A DNA stretch of 64,000 nt from assembly GCF_900100265.1 (NCBI RefSeq), contig NZ_LT629696.1, positions 3,720,001 through 3,784,000 of the forward strand, written 5' to 3'. The notes beneath the pieces were generated by a model. The model had not been told where the DNA came from. It searched no databases and worked only from the letters and a program-made list of their open reading frames with translations. Positions 1 to 9,049 of this stretch are shown here, piece by piece. This DNA comes from Leifsonia sp. 466MF (GTDB lineage Bacteria > Actinomycetota > Actinomycetes > Actinomycetales > Microbacteriaceae). Each line of letters begins with the position of its first letter. Within the stretch, counting starts at the first letter, position 1. The position numbers and the translations under genes were made by a program.

Positions 1-1013
1 TCCCCGCCGTCCCCGGATGGATCTGGGTGGTCGTGTACTGCGCGGGTGTCACCACTCTCATCGCCGTGACTATGCGCGGCACCTCGAACGTCAACATGAT
101 CCTGCTCGTCTTCGCGATCGCTGTGATGACCGTTTTCGTCGTGATGGTCGTCGTCCAGCTCGCCGGCGGCGCCGGTGACGGCACGGTCGCCTCGGTCAAG
201 CCGTTCGTGCACGATGGGGTCACACTCGGCGCGGTCCTCACCGGAGCGACGGTCGTCTGCTTCTCGTTCATCGGCTTCGACGCGGTGACGATGTACGCGG
301 AGGAGGCCAAGACGCCGAAGATCATGCCGCGCGCCATCCTCTTCACCGTCATCATCGGCGGCGCGATCTTCCTGATCGCCGCCTACTTCACCCAGCTCCG
401 CTTCCCGACCAATGCGCCGTTCGGCGAGTTCACGGACGACCCGCTGCCGCAGATCGGCCGGATCGTCGGCGGCCCGGTGTTCCAGGCCATCTTCGTCTCC
501 GCCGGCTTCTGCGCCACCCTGGCGTCCGGACTCGCGTCACACGCGTCCGTCAGCCGGATGCTGCTGGTCATGGGACGGAACAGCGTCCTCCCCCGCCGCT
601 TCTTCGGGTACATCAGCCCGAAGACGCAGACGCCCATCTTCAACATCGTGCTGGTCGGCGTGATCTCGCTGCTGGCGATGGCGTTCTCGCTCGAGCTGAT
701 CTCCGCTTTCATCAACTTCGGCGCCCTGATCGCGTTCACCTTCGTCAACATCTCGGTGATCGCCTGGTTCGCGATCCGCAAGGGACGCCGTCGCACGGCG
801 AAGGACATCGTGCGGTTCATCGTGCTCCCGGCGATCGGCACGGTGCTCACGGCCATCCTGTGGGTGAACCTCCACGCCGACGCGCTGGTCGGCGGCATCG
901 TCTGGGCGGTGATCGGCTTCGCCTACCTCCTGTTCCTGACGCGCGGTTTCCGCCGCCCGGTCGCCGCGTTCGACGAGAGCCAGCCGGTGACCGGGTTCAA
1001 TAAGGCCGTATAG
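1..1013 (+). CDS. APC-family amino acid/amine permease (5' partial)
   Basis: The frame is open to the left edge, so the N-terminus lies outside the window. The visible ~337 residues are almost all hydrophobic membrane segments separated by short polar loops. The segment around the phrase FSFIGFDAVTMYAEE, with its FIGFD core, is the TM6-like substrate-binding helix typical of the APC superfamily. The protein should be an inner-membrane amino acid or polyamine importer; the substrate cannot be told. The stop is 12 bases before the racemase start, so the two are probably one operon, which favours an amino acid substrate. The C-terminal tail after the last helix is short and polar. Confidence 0.85.
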   Translation, partial: PAVPGWIWVVVYCAGVTTLIAVTMRGTSNVNMILLVFAIAVMTVFVVMVVVQLAGGAGDGTVASVKPFVHDGVTLGAVLTGATVVCFSFIGFDAVTMYAEEAKTPKIMPRAILFTVIIGGAIFLIAAYFTQLRFPTNAPFGEFTDDPLPQIGRIVGGPVFQAIFVSAGFCATLASGLASHASVSRMLLVMGRNSVLPRRFFGYISPKTQTPIFNIVLVGVISLLAMAFSLELISAFINFGALIAFTFVNISVIAWFAIRKGRRRTAKDIVRFIVLPAIGTVLTAILWVNLHADALVGGIVWAVIGFAYLLFLTRGFRRPVAAFDESQPVTGFNKAV

Positions 1014-1025
1014 AAGAGGTACGCC

Positions 1026-1715
1026 ATGAAGAGGATCGGGCTGCTCGGAGGCATGAGCTGGGAGAGCTCCGCTCTCTACTACCAGGCGATCAACGAGGGG
1101 GTGCGCGAACGGCTCGGCGGACTGCACTCGGCCGACCTAGTGATGATCTCCGTCGACTTCGCCGACATCGAGAGGCTGCAGTCGTCGGGCGACTGGGAGC
1201 GCGCCGGTGACATCCTGGCCGAGGAGGCGATTCGGCTCGAGCGCGTGGGCGCTTCTTGCGTCGTGATCTGCACGAACACCATGCACAAGGTCGCCGACCG
1301 GGTGCAGGCGGCCGTGGGCATCCCGCTGCTGCATCTGGCCGACGTCACGGCTGCAGCCGTCATCGATGCCGGCGTCCACCGGGTCGCGCTCCTCGGCACG
1401 CGCTTCACGATGCGCGAGCCGTTCTACCGCGAGCGCTTGGAGTCGACCGGCCTGGAGGTGATCGTGCCGCCCGAGGAGACCCAGGCGATCCTGGACGGGA
1501 TCATCTACGACGAGCTCGTCCTCGGTGTGGTCACCGAGGCCTCCCGAGCCGTCTACCGGGAGGCGATCGCCGGCCTGATCGCGAGCGGCGCGGAGGGCGT
1601 CATCCTGGGCTGTACCGAGATCGAGCTGCTGGTGCGGCGGGAGGACTCGGCCGTGCCGACGTTCCCGACCACGGCATTGCACGCCGCTGCGGCCGTCGAC
1701 TTCGCGCTCGGCTGA
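1026..1715 (+). CDS. Aspartate/glutamate racemase family protein
   Basis: This 229-residue protein starts MKRIGLLGGMSWES, the classic N-terminus of the Asp/Glu/hydantoin racemase family (YgeA-like). The two catalytic cysteines expected for a PLP-independent racemase are present: Cys82 in CTNTMHK and Cys196 in GCTEIEL. It should interconvert L- and D-forms of aspartate, glutamate or a related amino acid in the cytoplasm. An AAGAGG-like Shine-Dalgarno precedes the ATG. The gene follows the permease by 12 bases, which suggests uptake and racemisation of the same amino acid. The exact substrate is not deducible from sequence. Confidence 0.87.
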   Translation: MKRIGLLGGMSWESSALYYQAINEGVRERLGGLHSADLVMISVDFADIERLQSSGDWERAGDILAEEAIRLERVGASCVVICTNTMHKVADRVQAAVGIPLLHLADVTAAAVIDAGVHRVALLGTRFTMREPFYRERLESTGLEVIVPPEETQAILDGIIYDELVLGVVTEASRAVYREAIAGLIASGAEGVILGCTEIELLVRREDSAVPTFPTTALHAAAAVDFALG

Positions 1716-1799
1716 CGCTCAGCGGGATTCCACAACTCATACAGTGCGCATAGGGCGCTCCCAGCCCACGTAAGAATCCACAAAGAATGCGTCTGCATC

Positions 1800-3191
1800 G
1801 TGGAATACATGGATCAGACGTTGAGCGTTCCCGTGTCGGCACCGCCTGCGCCGCGCCGCAGCCGCAGAGCTGTCGGCGACCCGCGCCGGGGCGCCAGAAC
1901 CGTTCGCGCCGTCCTCGCGCTCGGAGTCGTCGCTGTTCTCGGGATGTGGTGGCTGAGCGTGCCCGCCGGCTTCGCCGCCACCCCTGCCGACGCTCTCACC
2001 TCGATCGGCGAGCTGGCCGGCATGGTCGGCGGGTTCCTGGTCTGCGCGCAGGTGTTGCTGATCGCCCGCGTGTCCTGGTTCGAGAGGGCCGTCGGTCTCG
2101 ACCGGCTGGTCTCCTGGCACCGCTCGCTCGGCGCATCCGTGCTGTTCCTGATCGTCGCGCACGTGCTCTTCCTGGTCTTCGGCGGCGAGCTGGTGGACAA
2201 GAATCCTCCGTGGACGGAGTTCGTCAGCATTCTGCAGAACTACCCGGACATGCTGACGGCGCTCGTCGGCACGATCGCCTTCCTGGTCGTCGGCCTCAGC
2301 AGTGCCCGGCTGATCCGCGCGAAGCTGTCCTACGAGGTCTGGTACTGGCTGCACGTCACGACGTACGTCTCGATCTTCCTCACCTTCTTCCACCAGCTGA
2401 GCGGCGGCGCCCACTTCGTCTCCGACCCCGTCAACCGGGCCCTCTGGATCGCGCTCTACCTCGGCACCGCAGCCGCCGTGCTGACGTGGCGGTTCCTCCT
2501 GCCGGCGCTCGACGCCTGGAAGGGACGGATGCGCGTCGCCGCGGTCGTGCCCGAGAGCGAAGGCGTGAACAGCGTCTGGCTGACCGGGCCGCGGGTCGAC
2601 CAGCTGGGCGTCCGCGCAGGCAACTTCCTCCTGTTCCGCTTCCTCGCCTGGGGCCACCTGGGCACGGCGCATCCGTATTCGGTGTCGGCGGTCCCGGCCA
2701 ACGGCTACCTGCGCATCACCGTCGGGGCCATCGGGGACCACTCGACCCGCCTCCCCGCTCTGAAGCCCGGCTCGCTGGTCTTCGCGGAGGGACCGTTCGG
2801 CCGCTTCACCGCCGACCGGGCGAGCCGGGCGCGCATCCTGCTGGTCGCGGGCGGCGCCGGCATCGGCCCCATCCGCGCCCTGGCCGAAGAACTGGTGCGG
2901 CGCGGCGCCCGCCCTGTCGTCCTCTACCGGGCCCGCTCGCCGCGGCACCTCGCCCTCCTCGGCGAACTGCAGGCCCTCCCCGGCGTCACCGTCATCCCCC
3001 TCGTCGGACGGCGTTCCGAGCTCGGCTACGACCCGCTGGATGTCGAGCCGCTCCGCCGCCTGATCCCCGACCTTCACGACTGGGAGGCCTTCATCTGCGG
3101 GCCGGAGGGGATGGGCGAGCGCGTCGAGTCCTCGCTTCGTGCCCTCCGGATGCCCAAGCGTTTCATCCACCGAGAAGAACTGAGCATGTAA
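1800..3191 (+). CDS. Ferric reductase-like transmembrane/FAD-NAD(P)H oxidoreductase
   Basis: The protein has about 463 residues. The N-terminal half carries some six membrane helices of the ferric reductase-like (heme b) domain, with helix histidines such as those in WHRS, VAHVLF, LHVTTY and FFHQL that could bind heme. The C-terminal half is a ferredoxin-reductase module: an FAD-binding barrel with the HPYSVS motif, then a nucleotide-binding part (LLVAGGAGIGPIRAL) and a final CGPEGM motif. It should pass electrons from NAD(P)H through FAD and heme across the membrane. The GTG at 1800 and an ATG at 1809 are both possible starts; neither has a strong Shine-Dalgarno. It overlaps the FMN-binding gene by one base (TAATG), so the pair is translationally coupled. 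Confidence 0.88.
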   Translation: MEYMDQTLSVPVSAPPAPRRSRRAVGDPRRGARTVRAVLALGVVAVLGMWWLSVPAGFAATPADALTSIGELAGMVGGFLVCAQVLLIARVSWFERAVGLDRLVSWHRSLGASVLFLIVAHVLFLVFGGELVDKNPPWTEFVSILQNYPDMLTALVGTIAFLVVGLSSARLIRAKLSYEVWYWLHVTTYVSIFLTFFHQLSGGAHFVSDPVNRALWIALYLGTAAAVLTWRFLLPALDAWKGRMRVAAVVPESEGVNSVWLTGPRVDQLGVRAGNFLLFRFLAWGHLGTAHPYSVSAVPANGYLRITVGAIGDHSTRLPALKPGSLVFAEGPFGRFTADRASRARILLVAGGAGIGPIRALAEELVRRGARPVVLYRARSPRHLALLGELQALPGVTVIPLVGRRSELGYDPLDVEPLRRLIPDLHDWEAFICGPEGMGERVESSLRALRMPKRFIHREELSM

Positions 3192-3721
3192 TGAACAGCA
3201 GATCCTGGCGGGGGACCGTCCTCTTCACTGTCATCCTCGTCGTCATGGGCGCGACCGTCGGCCTGAAGCTGTACGGCGTCGGAGACCAGGTCACCGCGGC
3301 GTCCACCTCCGTCCATTCGACCGCATCCGGCACCGGGACCACGAGTTCCGGATCGGAGTCGGAATCGTCCGATGCGACGAGCGGCGGCTCGGCCGCTCCG
3401 TCCACCCGGACGCCATCGGACTCGTCCTCGTCATCCTCGTCATCGGCGGCCACGACCACCATCACCGGGTCGGCCGTCCAAACCCGCTACGGCGCGGTCC
3501 AGGTCGAGGTCACGTTCTCCGGCACCACGATCACGGCCGTGAAGACCCTTCAGTCGCCCGACCGCGACGGGCGCGACATCGAGATCAACGACCAGGCCCT
3601 GCCGATCCTGCAGCAGGAAGTCCTCGCATCGCAGTCGGCGAACATCGACACCGTGTCGGGTGCGACCTACACGTCCGAGGGCTACATCCAATCGGTGCAG
3701 TCGGCGATCGACCAGCGATGA
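3191..3721 (+). CDS. Membrane-anchored FMN-binding domain protein (covalent FMN acceptor)
   Basis: This 176-residue protein has one N-terminal membrane helix (about residues 8-29), a Ser/Thr-rich low-complexity linker (about 36-95) and a C-terminal FMN-bind domain. The flavinylation motif is intact: Asp152, then Ser155-Gly156-Ala157-Thr158, with Thr158 the expected site of covalent FMN attachment by ApbE. The linker is of the kind that lets a tethered domain swing in the cell wall. It should receive electrons from the upstream transmembrane oxidoreductase and pass them to an extracytoplasmic acceptor. It sits between its probable electron donor and its modifying enzyme, with a one-base overlap upstream and an ATGA overlap downstream. 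Confidence 0.88.
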   Translation: MNSRSWRGTVLFTVILVVMGATVGLKLYGVGDQVTAASTSVHSTASGTGTTSSGSESESSDATSGGSAAPSTRTPSDSSSSSSSSAATTTITGSAVQTRYGAVQVEVTFSGTTITAVKTLQSPDRDGRDIEINDQALPILQQEVLASQSANIDTVSGATYTSEGYIQSVQSAIDQR

Positions 3722-4470
3722 AGTTCCTCGAGACGGTCATGGGCATCCCGATGTCCATCGATGTGCGGGACGACGTGGATGCGCGACCCGCGGCCGAGCG
3801 CGCGTTCCGGGTATTGCGGGAGGCGGACCGCCGCTTCAGCACGTACCGGCCGGACAGCGAGGTGAGCCGCGCGAACGCCTCCCGCGAATCCCCTGCCCCT
3901 TTCAGCGACGATTTCCGCGAGGTCGTCGCGATCGGCGAGACTGCCGCGCGCGACTCGGGAGGCGCCTTCCGCATCCGCCGGCCCGACGGTTCATGGGACC
4001 TCGACGGGGTCGTGAAGGGGTGGGCGGCAGCACGCGCGGCACGAGAGCTGCACGCGGCCGGCCTCCGCGCCTTCTGCCTCAACGCCGGCGGTGACGTGGT
4101 CGTGTCGGGCAGCCCGGGCGACGGACGCCCGTGGAGCGTCGGCGTCCGCTCACCGTACGAGCCGACGGCGATGCTGGCCGTCCTCCAGGTCACCGATGCG
4201 GCTGTCGCGACCTCGGGCGCCTACGAGCGCGGAGCGCACATCGTGGACGGTCGCGACGGGTCCCTCGCGGCCGGGCTGCTCAGCGCCACCGTCGTCGCCG
4301 ACGACCTGACGACCGCCGATGTCCTCGCCACCACCGTCTTCGCGATCGGACCCGACGGCGTCGATCACGCGCTGCGCTCCGGCGCCCGCGGTGTCCTCGC
4401 GGTGGATGCGTCCGGCCGTATCCTCGCCGCCGGCGACCTCGCGTTCGCGCGCCCGGCGGCCACCTCGTGA
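3718..4470 (+). CDS. apbE: FAD:protein FMN transferase (ApbE family)
   Basis: ApbE moves FMN from FAD onto a Thr of a target protein. Expected family motifs are seen in order: FSTYRPDSEVSR near residue 40, DLDGVVKGWA near 100, LNAGGDVVVSG near 125, ATSGAYERG near 163 and a C-terminal DVLATTVFAIG. The protein is about 250 residues, shorter than typical ApbE (around 330), and begins directly with the domain (MKFLETVMGIPM). No signal peptide or lipobox is visible, so the location of flavinylation relative to the membrane-anchored target is a question. It overlaps the target gene by four bases, which makes the neighbour the obvious substrate. Confidence 0.88.
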   Translation: MKFLETVMGIPMSIDVRDDVDARPAAERAFRVLREADRRFSTYRPDSEVSRANASRESPAPFSDDFREVVAIGETAARDSGGAFRIRRPDGSWDLDGVVKGWAAARAARELHAAGLRAFCLNAGGDVVVSGSPGDGRPWSVGVRSPYEPTAMLAVLQVTDAAVATSGAYERGAHIVDGRDGSLAAGLLSATVVADDLTTADVLATTVFAIGPDGVDHALRSGARGVLAVDASGRILAAGDLAFARPAATS

Positions 4471-4508
4471 CGGCCGGTGCCCCGCCGGTGGACGGCGCAT
4501 CCGGCTCC

Positions 4509-4514
4509 TATACT
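4509..4514 (+). promoter_or_regulatory. Candidate -10 element of a leaderless or near-leaderless response regulator promoter
   Basis: TATACT lies six bases upstream of the GTG at 4521, with no Shine-Dalgarno between them. This spacing would put the transcription start on or next to the start codon. No good -35 hexamer is visible. The call is by inspection only. Confidence 0.4.
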
Positions 4515-4520
4515 GCGGAT

Positions 4521-5189
4521 GTGAGCGGAAAGCCGCGTGTGCTGGTCGCCGAGGACGACAGCCGCCTCGCGAGCATGCTCGACGCGCTCCTCGGGTCCGA
4601 GGGCTTCGAGGTCGAGGTCGCGCGCGACGGTCAGCGGGCCCTGCATCTCGGCCTCACCGCGGGATTCGACGTGATCGTGCTCGACCGCGGGCTCCCCGCC
4701 GTCGAGGGGCTGGATGTGCTGCGCCGCCTCCGCGACGACGGCGTGACCACGCCCATCCTCGTGCTCTCCGCCCTCGGAACGGCCCCCGACCGCGTCGACG
4801 GCCTGAACGCGGGCGCCGAGGACTACCTGGCGAAGCCGTTCGACATCGACGAGCTCGTCGCCCGTGTCCGCGCGCTGACCCGCCGAGCCGCGGCCGTGGT
4901 GCCGATGGTCCGCTTCCCCGGCGGCCGGCTCGACACCGGCAGCCGCACGGTCACCCTCGACGACGGCTCGCGGACGGTGCTCTCGGAGCGCGAGTCCGAC
5001 CTCCTGGAGCTGCTCGCCCGACGACCGGGCCAGGTCTTTCCCCGCACGCTGCTGCTCGACGAGGTGTTCGCGGCCGCCGACGACCCGGGCGTGGTCGACA
5101 CCTACGTGCACCATCTGCGCCGCAAATTCGGGCGCTCCCTGGTCGAGACCGTGCGCGGCGTCGGCTACCGGATGGGGTCGCTCCCGTGA
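4521..5189 (+). CDS. OmpR/PhoB-family DNA-binding response regulator
   Basis: This 222-residue protein has an N-terminal receiver domain with the acidic pocket EDD at 11-13, phospho-acceptor Asp55 in VIVLDRGLP and Lys105 in LAKPFD. A C-terminal winged helix follows (VDTYVHHLRRKFG and TVRGVGYRM). It should be phosphorylated by the kinase encoded next, whose GTG start overlaps its stop (GTGA). The GTG at 4521 is chosen because it directly begins the receiver fold and has a -10-like TATACT just upstream; an in-frame GTG at 4467 overlapping apbE is the alternative. Its position after the flavinylation genes suggests redox or envelope control, which is inference. Confidence 0.9.
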   Translation: MSGKPRVLVAEDDSRLASMLDALLGSEGFEVEVARDGQRALHLGLTAGFDVIVLDRGLPAVEGLDVLRRLRDDGVTTPILVLSALGTAPDRVDGLNAGAEDYLAKPFDIDELVARVRALTRRAAAVVPMVRFPGGRLDTGSRTVTLDDGSRTVLSERESDLLELLARRPGQVFPRTLLLDEVFAAADDPGVVDTYVHHLRRKFGRSLVETVRGVGYRMGSLP

Positions 5190-6406
5190 GCGACCCCACG
5201 CTGCGCGACACCGAACTCCGCTCCGCCTCCCGACGGCTCGCGGCCCAGTTCGCGCTGACCATCGTCGGCCTCTTCGTCGCGCTCGGCATCGTGGTCTACA
5301 GCGTCGTGGCTGCTGGCCAGGCCGAGGCCGCGAAACGGGCACTCTCCGATGCCTCCATGGTCGACTCGGTACACGACGCGCCCCGCGATCTGCTGGTCAC
5401 GGTGGTGACACCTCAGGGCCGGCAGAGCTCCCCCGACATGCCGGACGGGCTCCCGGACGAGGACGCGATCGAGCAGGTGGCGCGCACCGGCAACCAGGTT
5501 TCCGGGTCGGTGGAGACCGACGGGCAGCGCTACCTCACCGTGACGGACGTGCGGAACGGCAAGGTCGTCCAGGTCGCCTACGGACTCGGCGAGCAGCAGG
5601 AGGAGCTGAGCCGGCTGGTGATCGCGCTGGTCGTCTCCGGGGTGATCGCGACCATCGCCGCGGGAGGCATCGGCCTCATCCTGGCCCGGCGATCCATCCG
5701 GCCCCTCGCGGACGCGCTCGCCCTGCAGCGACGTTTCGTCGCGGACGCCGGGCACGAGCTCCGCACCCCGCTCACCCTGCTCAGCACGCGCGCCCAGCTG
5801 CTGCGGCGCCATGTCTCAGCGCAGTCGACGGGGGCGCCGGACGAAGAACTGCGGTCAGGCCTGGACGAGATCGTCGACGACAGCCGGGCCCTCACCGAGA
5901 TCGTGCAGGACCTCCTGACCGCCGCCGATCCGCGGCAGACGGCGGAGAGCGAGGGAGTCGACCTCGGCGACCTGGCCGCGACGGTCGTCCGTTCGGCGAA
6001 GGCAACGGCCGACGAGCGGGGTCTCACGATCGCCGTGCAGAGCGATCCGGACGCCGTCGTCACCGGCGCACCCGTGTCCCTTCGGCGGATGATCGTCGCC
6101 TTGATGGACAACGCCCTGGATCACGCCGCCGCCGATGTCCGGGTGAGCGTTTCCACCTCCCGCGACCGCGTCATCCTCACCGTGGAGGACGACGGCCCCG
6201 GGTTCTCGGCCGGCGTCGAGGACCGCGCGTTCGAGCGTTTCGCAACCGCCCGAGACGCTCAGCCCGACGACGACCGCGGCCGCCACTACGGCCTCGGCCT
6301 GGCCCTCGTCGCCGAGGTGGTGAACCGCCATAGCGGGTCGGTAGAGGCCGCCAACCGGGACAAAGGGGGCGCTGTCGTCACCGTGCGCCTCCCGCGTCGT
6401 CTGTGA
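5186..6406 (+). CDS. Two-component sensor histidine kinase
   Basis: This 406-residue membrane kinase has membrane helices at about 24-44 and 145-167 flanking a ~100-residue extracytoplasmic sensor region. A HAMP-like segment is short or absent. The HisKA box has the phosphorylated His190 in DAGHELRTPL, and the HATPase domain shows the N box (MDNALDHA), G1 box (EDDGPGFS) and G2 box (HYGLGLALV). It should autophosphorylate and pass phosphate to the response regulator it overlaps. The sensor region has no recognisable named domain, so the signal is unknown. Confidence 0.9.
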   Translation: MSDPTLRDTELRSASRRLAAQFALTIVGLFVALGIVVYSVVAAGQAEAAKRALSDASMVDSVHDAPRDLLVTVVTPQGRQSSPDMPDGLPDEDAIEQVARTGNQVSGSVETDGQRYLTVTDVRNGKVVQVAYGLGEQQEELSRLVIALVVSGVIATIAAGGIGLILARRSIRPLADALALQRRFVADAGHELRTPLTLLSTRAQLLRRHVSAQSTGAPDEELRSGLDEIVDDSRALTEIVQDLLTAADPRQTAESEGVDLGDLAATVVRSAKATADERGLTIAVQSDPDAVVTGAPVSLRRMIVALMDNALDHAAADVRVSVSTSRDRVILTVEDDGPGFSAGVEDRAFERFATARDAQPDDDRGRHYGLGLALVAEVVNRHSGSVEAANRDKGGAVVTVRLPRRL

Positions 6407-6428
6407 TTCCTGCGGCCTTTCGGGGCCC

Positions 6429-7862
6429 CTAGCCGACACCCTCCAGGGCGTCCGTCTCGGTGTTGCCGATGTTCTGGATGACCTGCGGCCGGCGCCTCCG
6501 CAGGTGGACGAACCAGGCCACCGCGGCGACCAGAGTCAGCAGGAACAGGTACGGGATGACGTTGAGCGGGAACGCCGGAACCGGCCAGACGTTCGCGAAG
6601 AACACATACGCCATCGCGGCGACCGCGACGACGGCGCACACCCAGACCAGCGTGTTCGGGATGCCCGCGCGGCGCGTGTAGGCGATGCACGCGATCGCCA
6701 CGAGCGCGTACGCGACCATGTAGCCGTAGGTGCCGTACGTGTCGACCCAGACGACGATGTCCATCGGGTTCGCGCCGACAGCCAGCAGGATGACGTCGAG
6801 GACGATGGCCGCGGGACCGGCGACCAGCAGCACGCGGTGCGGGGTCAGGTGGCGTTCGTGCGTGCGGCCGAACCGCTCCGGGACGACGCCCTCTTTGCCC
6901 ATCACGTAGATGACGCGACCGACGACGTTGAGCGGCGCGACGACGACGGCGAAGAACGAGGCGCCGACGCCGAACGTGAGGATCGGGCCGAACCAGGTCG
7001 GCATCCCGATCAGCTTCGCGATGTCCTCCAGCGGGCTGGCGCTCGTCGCGAGGTCGCCGTGGAGCACTGCGATCTGGGTGTACGCGGCGAAGACGTAGAG
7101 GACGCCGACCACGACGGCGCTCCACATGATGGCGCGGGGGATGGCGGTGTACGGGTTCTTGGCCTCGCGGCCGAGCGCGTCGGCCGACGAGAATCCGACG
7201 AACCCGAGGATGCCGAGCACCATTCCGGCGGCGATGCCCTGGAACGGGGCTCCCTCGGCGAACACCTGCGCCGGATCCCACGCGGCGGGTCCGGCCCAGA
7301 CGAGCGCGGCGATGAGCAGGATGGTGATGATCGTCACCGAGACGAGTTCGAGCACCAGCGAGACCCGGGCCGAGAGCCGGATGCCGCGGATGGTGAACAG
7401 CGTCGCAAGGCCGCCCAGCACGATGGCGAGGCCGATGTACCAGCCGACGCCGCCCGCGGGCACGCCGAGGAGCACAAGGAACTGGTTGAAGTACGACACC
7501 GCGCCGCCGAGCGAGCCGGCGGCGATGCCCCAGCAGCCGATGACGAGGGTGACGCCCGCGAGGTACGCGCCGGTGGGGCCGAGGCCCTTCGCCACGTACG
7601 TGTAAAGCGAGCCCGCCGACGCGTGCTTGCGGGCGAAGACGACCACGCAGTAGCCGACGCAGAGGATGACGATGGTGGCGAGCACGAACGAGTAGATCGT
7701 CCCGTTGCCGGCGCCGACGAAGATCGACATCGCCGTGAACGCGATGACGGCGCTCGGCGCGATGTTCGCGATCGCCTGAGCCGCCAGCTCGGGTCCGCTC
7801 ATGACTCCGCGCCGGAGTCCGGCGTCGGTCGGGCTGCTCGCCCGGGTTTCGGTGGTTGACAT
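6429..7862 (-). CDS. APC-family amino acid permease
   Basis: This 477-residue protein has about 12 predicted membrane helices. The first helix begins after GPELAAQAIANIAPS, the conserved unwound TM1 region of amino acid-polyamine-organocation permeases, and GFVGFSSADALGREAKNP is the TM6-like site. It imports an amino acid, amine or related solute across the inner membrane. A TGGAGAG Shine-Dalgarno precedes the ATG. It lies 32 bases downstream of the alcohol dehydrogenase gene on the same strand, so the two form an operon that reads away from the PucR-type regulator. Substrate specificity is not deducible. Confidence 0.88.
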   Translation of the reverse strand: MSTTETRASSPTDAGLRRGVMSGPELAAQAIANIAPSAVIAFTAMSIFVGAGNGTIYSFVLATIVILCVGYCVVVFARKHASAGSLYTYVAKGLGPTGAYLAGVTLVIGCWGIAAGSLGGAVSYFNQFLVLLGVPAGGVGWYIGLAIVLGGLATLFTIRGIRLSARVSLVLELVSVTIITILLIAALVWAGPAAWDPAQVFAEGAPFQGIAAGMVLGILGFVGFSSADALGREAKNPYTAIPRAIMWSAVVVGVLYVFAAYTQIAVLHGDLATSASPLEDIAKLIGMPTWFGPILTFGVGASFFAVVVAPLNVVGRVIYVMGKEGVVPERFGRTHERHLTPHRVLLVAGPAAIVLDVILLAVGANPMDIVVWVDTYGTYGYMVAYALVAIACIAYTRRAGIPNTLVWVCAVVAVAAMAYVFFANVWPVPAFPLNVIPYLFLLTLVAAVAWFVHLRRRRPQVIQNIGNTETDALEGVG

Positions 7863-7894
7863 GGCTCTCCAGTGAGTCGTTTCGGGTTCGGGGG

Positions 7895-8992
7895 CTAGGG
7901 GATGAGGAGGGTGCGGAGCACGGAGCCGGCCTCGAGATCGTCGAAGGCCTCCGCCGCCTCCGCGAGGGGTCGCCGGCCCGAGATCAGCGGGTCGAGCAGC
8001 AGCTGTCCGTCCATGTAGCGGTCGACCAGCGCGGGGATGTCGATGGACGGGCGCACGGAGCCGTAGTTGGAACCGAGGATGCGCTGGTCGGCCTCCGCCA
8101 GCACGAGCGGTTCGAACGACGCCTTCGCGCCTGTCGGCGGCAGGCCGACGATGACGGCGGCACCGCCGAGTCCGAGCATCCGGATCGCCTGCTCGGTCGT
8201 GGAGGTGCGGCCGATCGCGTCGAACGCGTAGTCGACGCCGTCCGGGATGAGTTCGAAGAGCTGCTCGACCGCGTCCGCTCGGGAGGCGTCGATCCGGTCG
8301 GTCGCTCCGAACTGCAGGGCCATCTGGGTCTTGTCCGGGAGCACGTCGATCGCGACGATCCGCTCGGCCCCGGCCAGCCGCGCGCCCTGCACCACGTTGA
8401 GGCCGACGCCGCCGCAGCCGATCACGGCGACGGTGGAGCCCGGCTCGACCGCAGCGGTGTTGAGCACGGCGCCGACGCCGGTCGCGACTGCGCAGCCGAC
8501 GACCGCGATCACGTCGAGGGGTGCGTCGTCGCGCACCTTCACGGCGCCGGATGCGGGCACGACGACCTCTTCGGCGAACGACGAGACACCCAGGTAGTGA
8601 TGGATGGTCTCACCGTCGCGCGACAGTCGGGAGGTGCCGTCGAAGAGCACGCCCTTCGGCGCGACGATGGTGGCGACCTTCTGGCAGCGCGCCTCGTGCC
8701 CTGAGCGGCAGTACCGGCAGTCGCCGCACGGCGGCACCCAGCTGAGGACGACATGATCGCCGACGGCCAGCGAGGTGACGCCCTCCCCGAGCTCGGTGAC
8801 CACACCGGAGCCCTCGTGTCCCATGACGAGCGGTGCCGGAGCATCCCACTCTCCCCGCTTCACGTGCAGGTCCGAGTGGCAGACGCCCGCCGCGGCGATA
8901 CGCACGCGCACCTCCCCCGGGCCGGGTGCCGCGAGGTCCACCTCGGTGAACTGGATGGGCTCGGACGGTTCCGTGAAGATGACGGCCTGCAT
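7895..8992 (-). CDS. Zinc-dependent alcohol dehydrogenase (MDR superfamily, class III-like)
   Basis: This 365-residue protein oxidises alcohols or reduces aldehydes with NAD(P). Catalytic zinc ligands are Cys38 (GVCHSDLH) and His59-Glu60 (GHEGSG), with a further Cys near 167 in VGCAVATG. The structural zinc lobe has Cys89, Cys92, Cys95 and Cys103. The Rossmann motif is GCGGVGLNV, followed by an acidic residue (AIDVLPDK), which favours NAD over NADP. The ATG has a strong AAGGAG Shine-Dalgarno. It is the first gene of an operon with the permease and is divergent from the PucR regulator, suggesting that its substrate derives from what the permease imports. Confidence 0.92.
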   Translation of the reverse strand: MQAVIFTEPSEPIQFTEVDLAAPGPGEVRVRIAAAGVCHSDLHVKRGEWDAPAPLVMGHEGSGVVTELGEGVTSLAVGDHVVLSWVPPCGDCRYCRSGHEARCQKVATIVAPKGVLFDGTSRLSRDGETIHHYLGVSSFAEEVVVPASGAVKVRDDAPLDVIAVVGCAVATGVGAVLNTAAVEPGSTVAVIGCGGVGLNVVQGARLAGAERIVAIDVLPDKTQMALQFGATDRIDASRADAVEQLFELIPDGVDYAFDAIGRTSTTEQAIRMLGLGGAAVIVGLPPTGAKASFEPLVLAEADQRILGSNYGSVRPSIDIPALVDRYMDGQLLLDPLISGRRPLAEAAEAFDDLEAGSVLRTLLIP

Positions 8993-9049
8993 GGGTACTC
9001 CTTCGTGCGCGGGTCTCGCTCGATGCTAGGAAGCGCTCATGGCCGGTGT

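Noticed and set aside
1737..3170. A 477-codon minus-strand frame opposite the ferric reductase-like gene
   Set aside because: Antisense of a clear flavoprotein gene with strong family motifs on the other strand.
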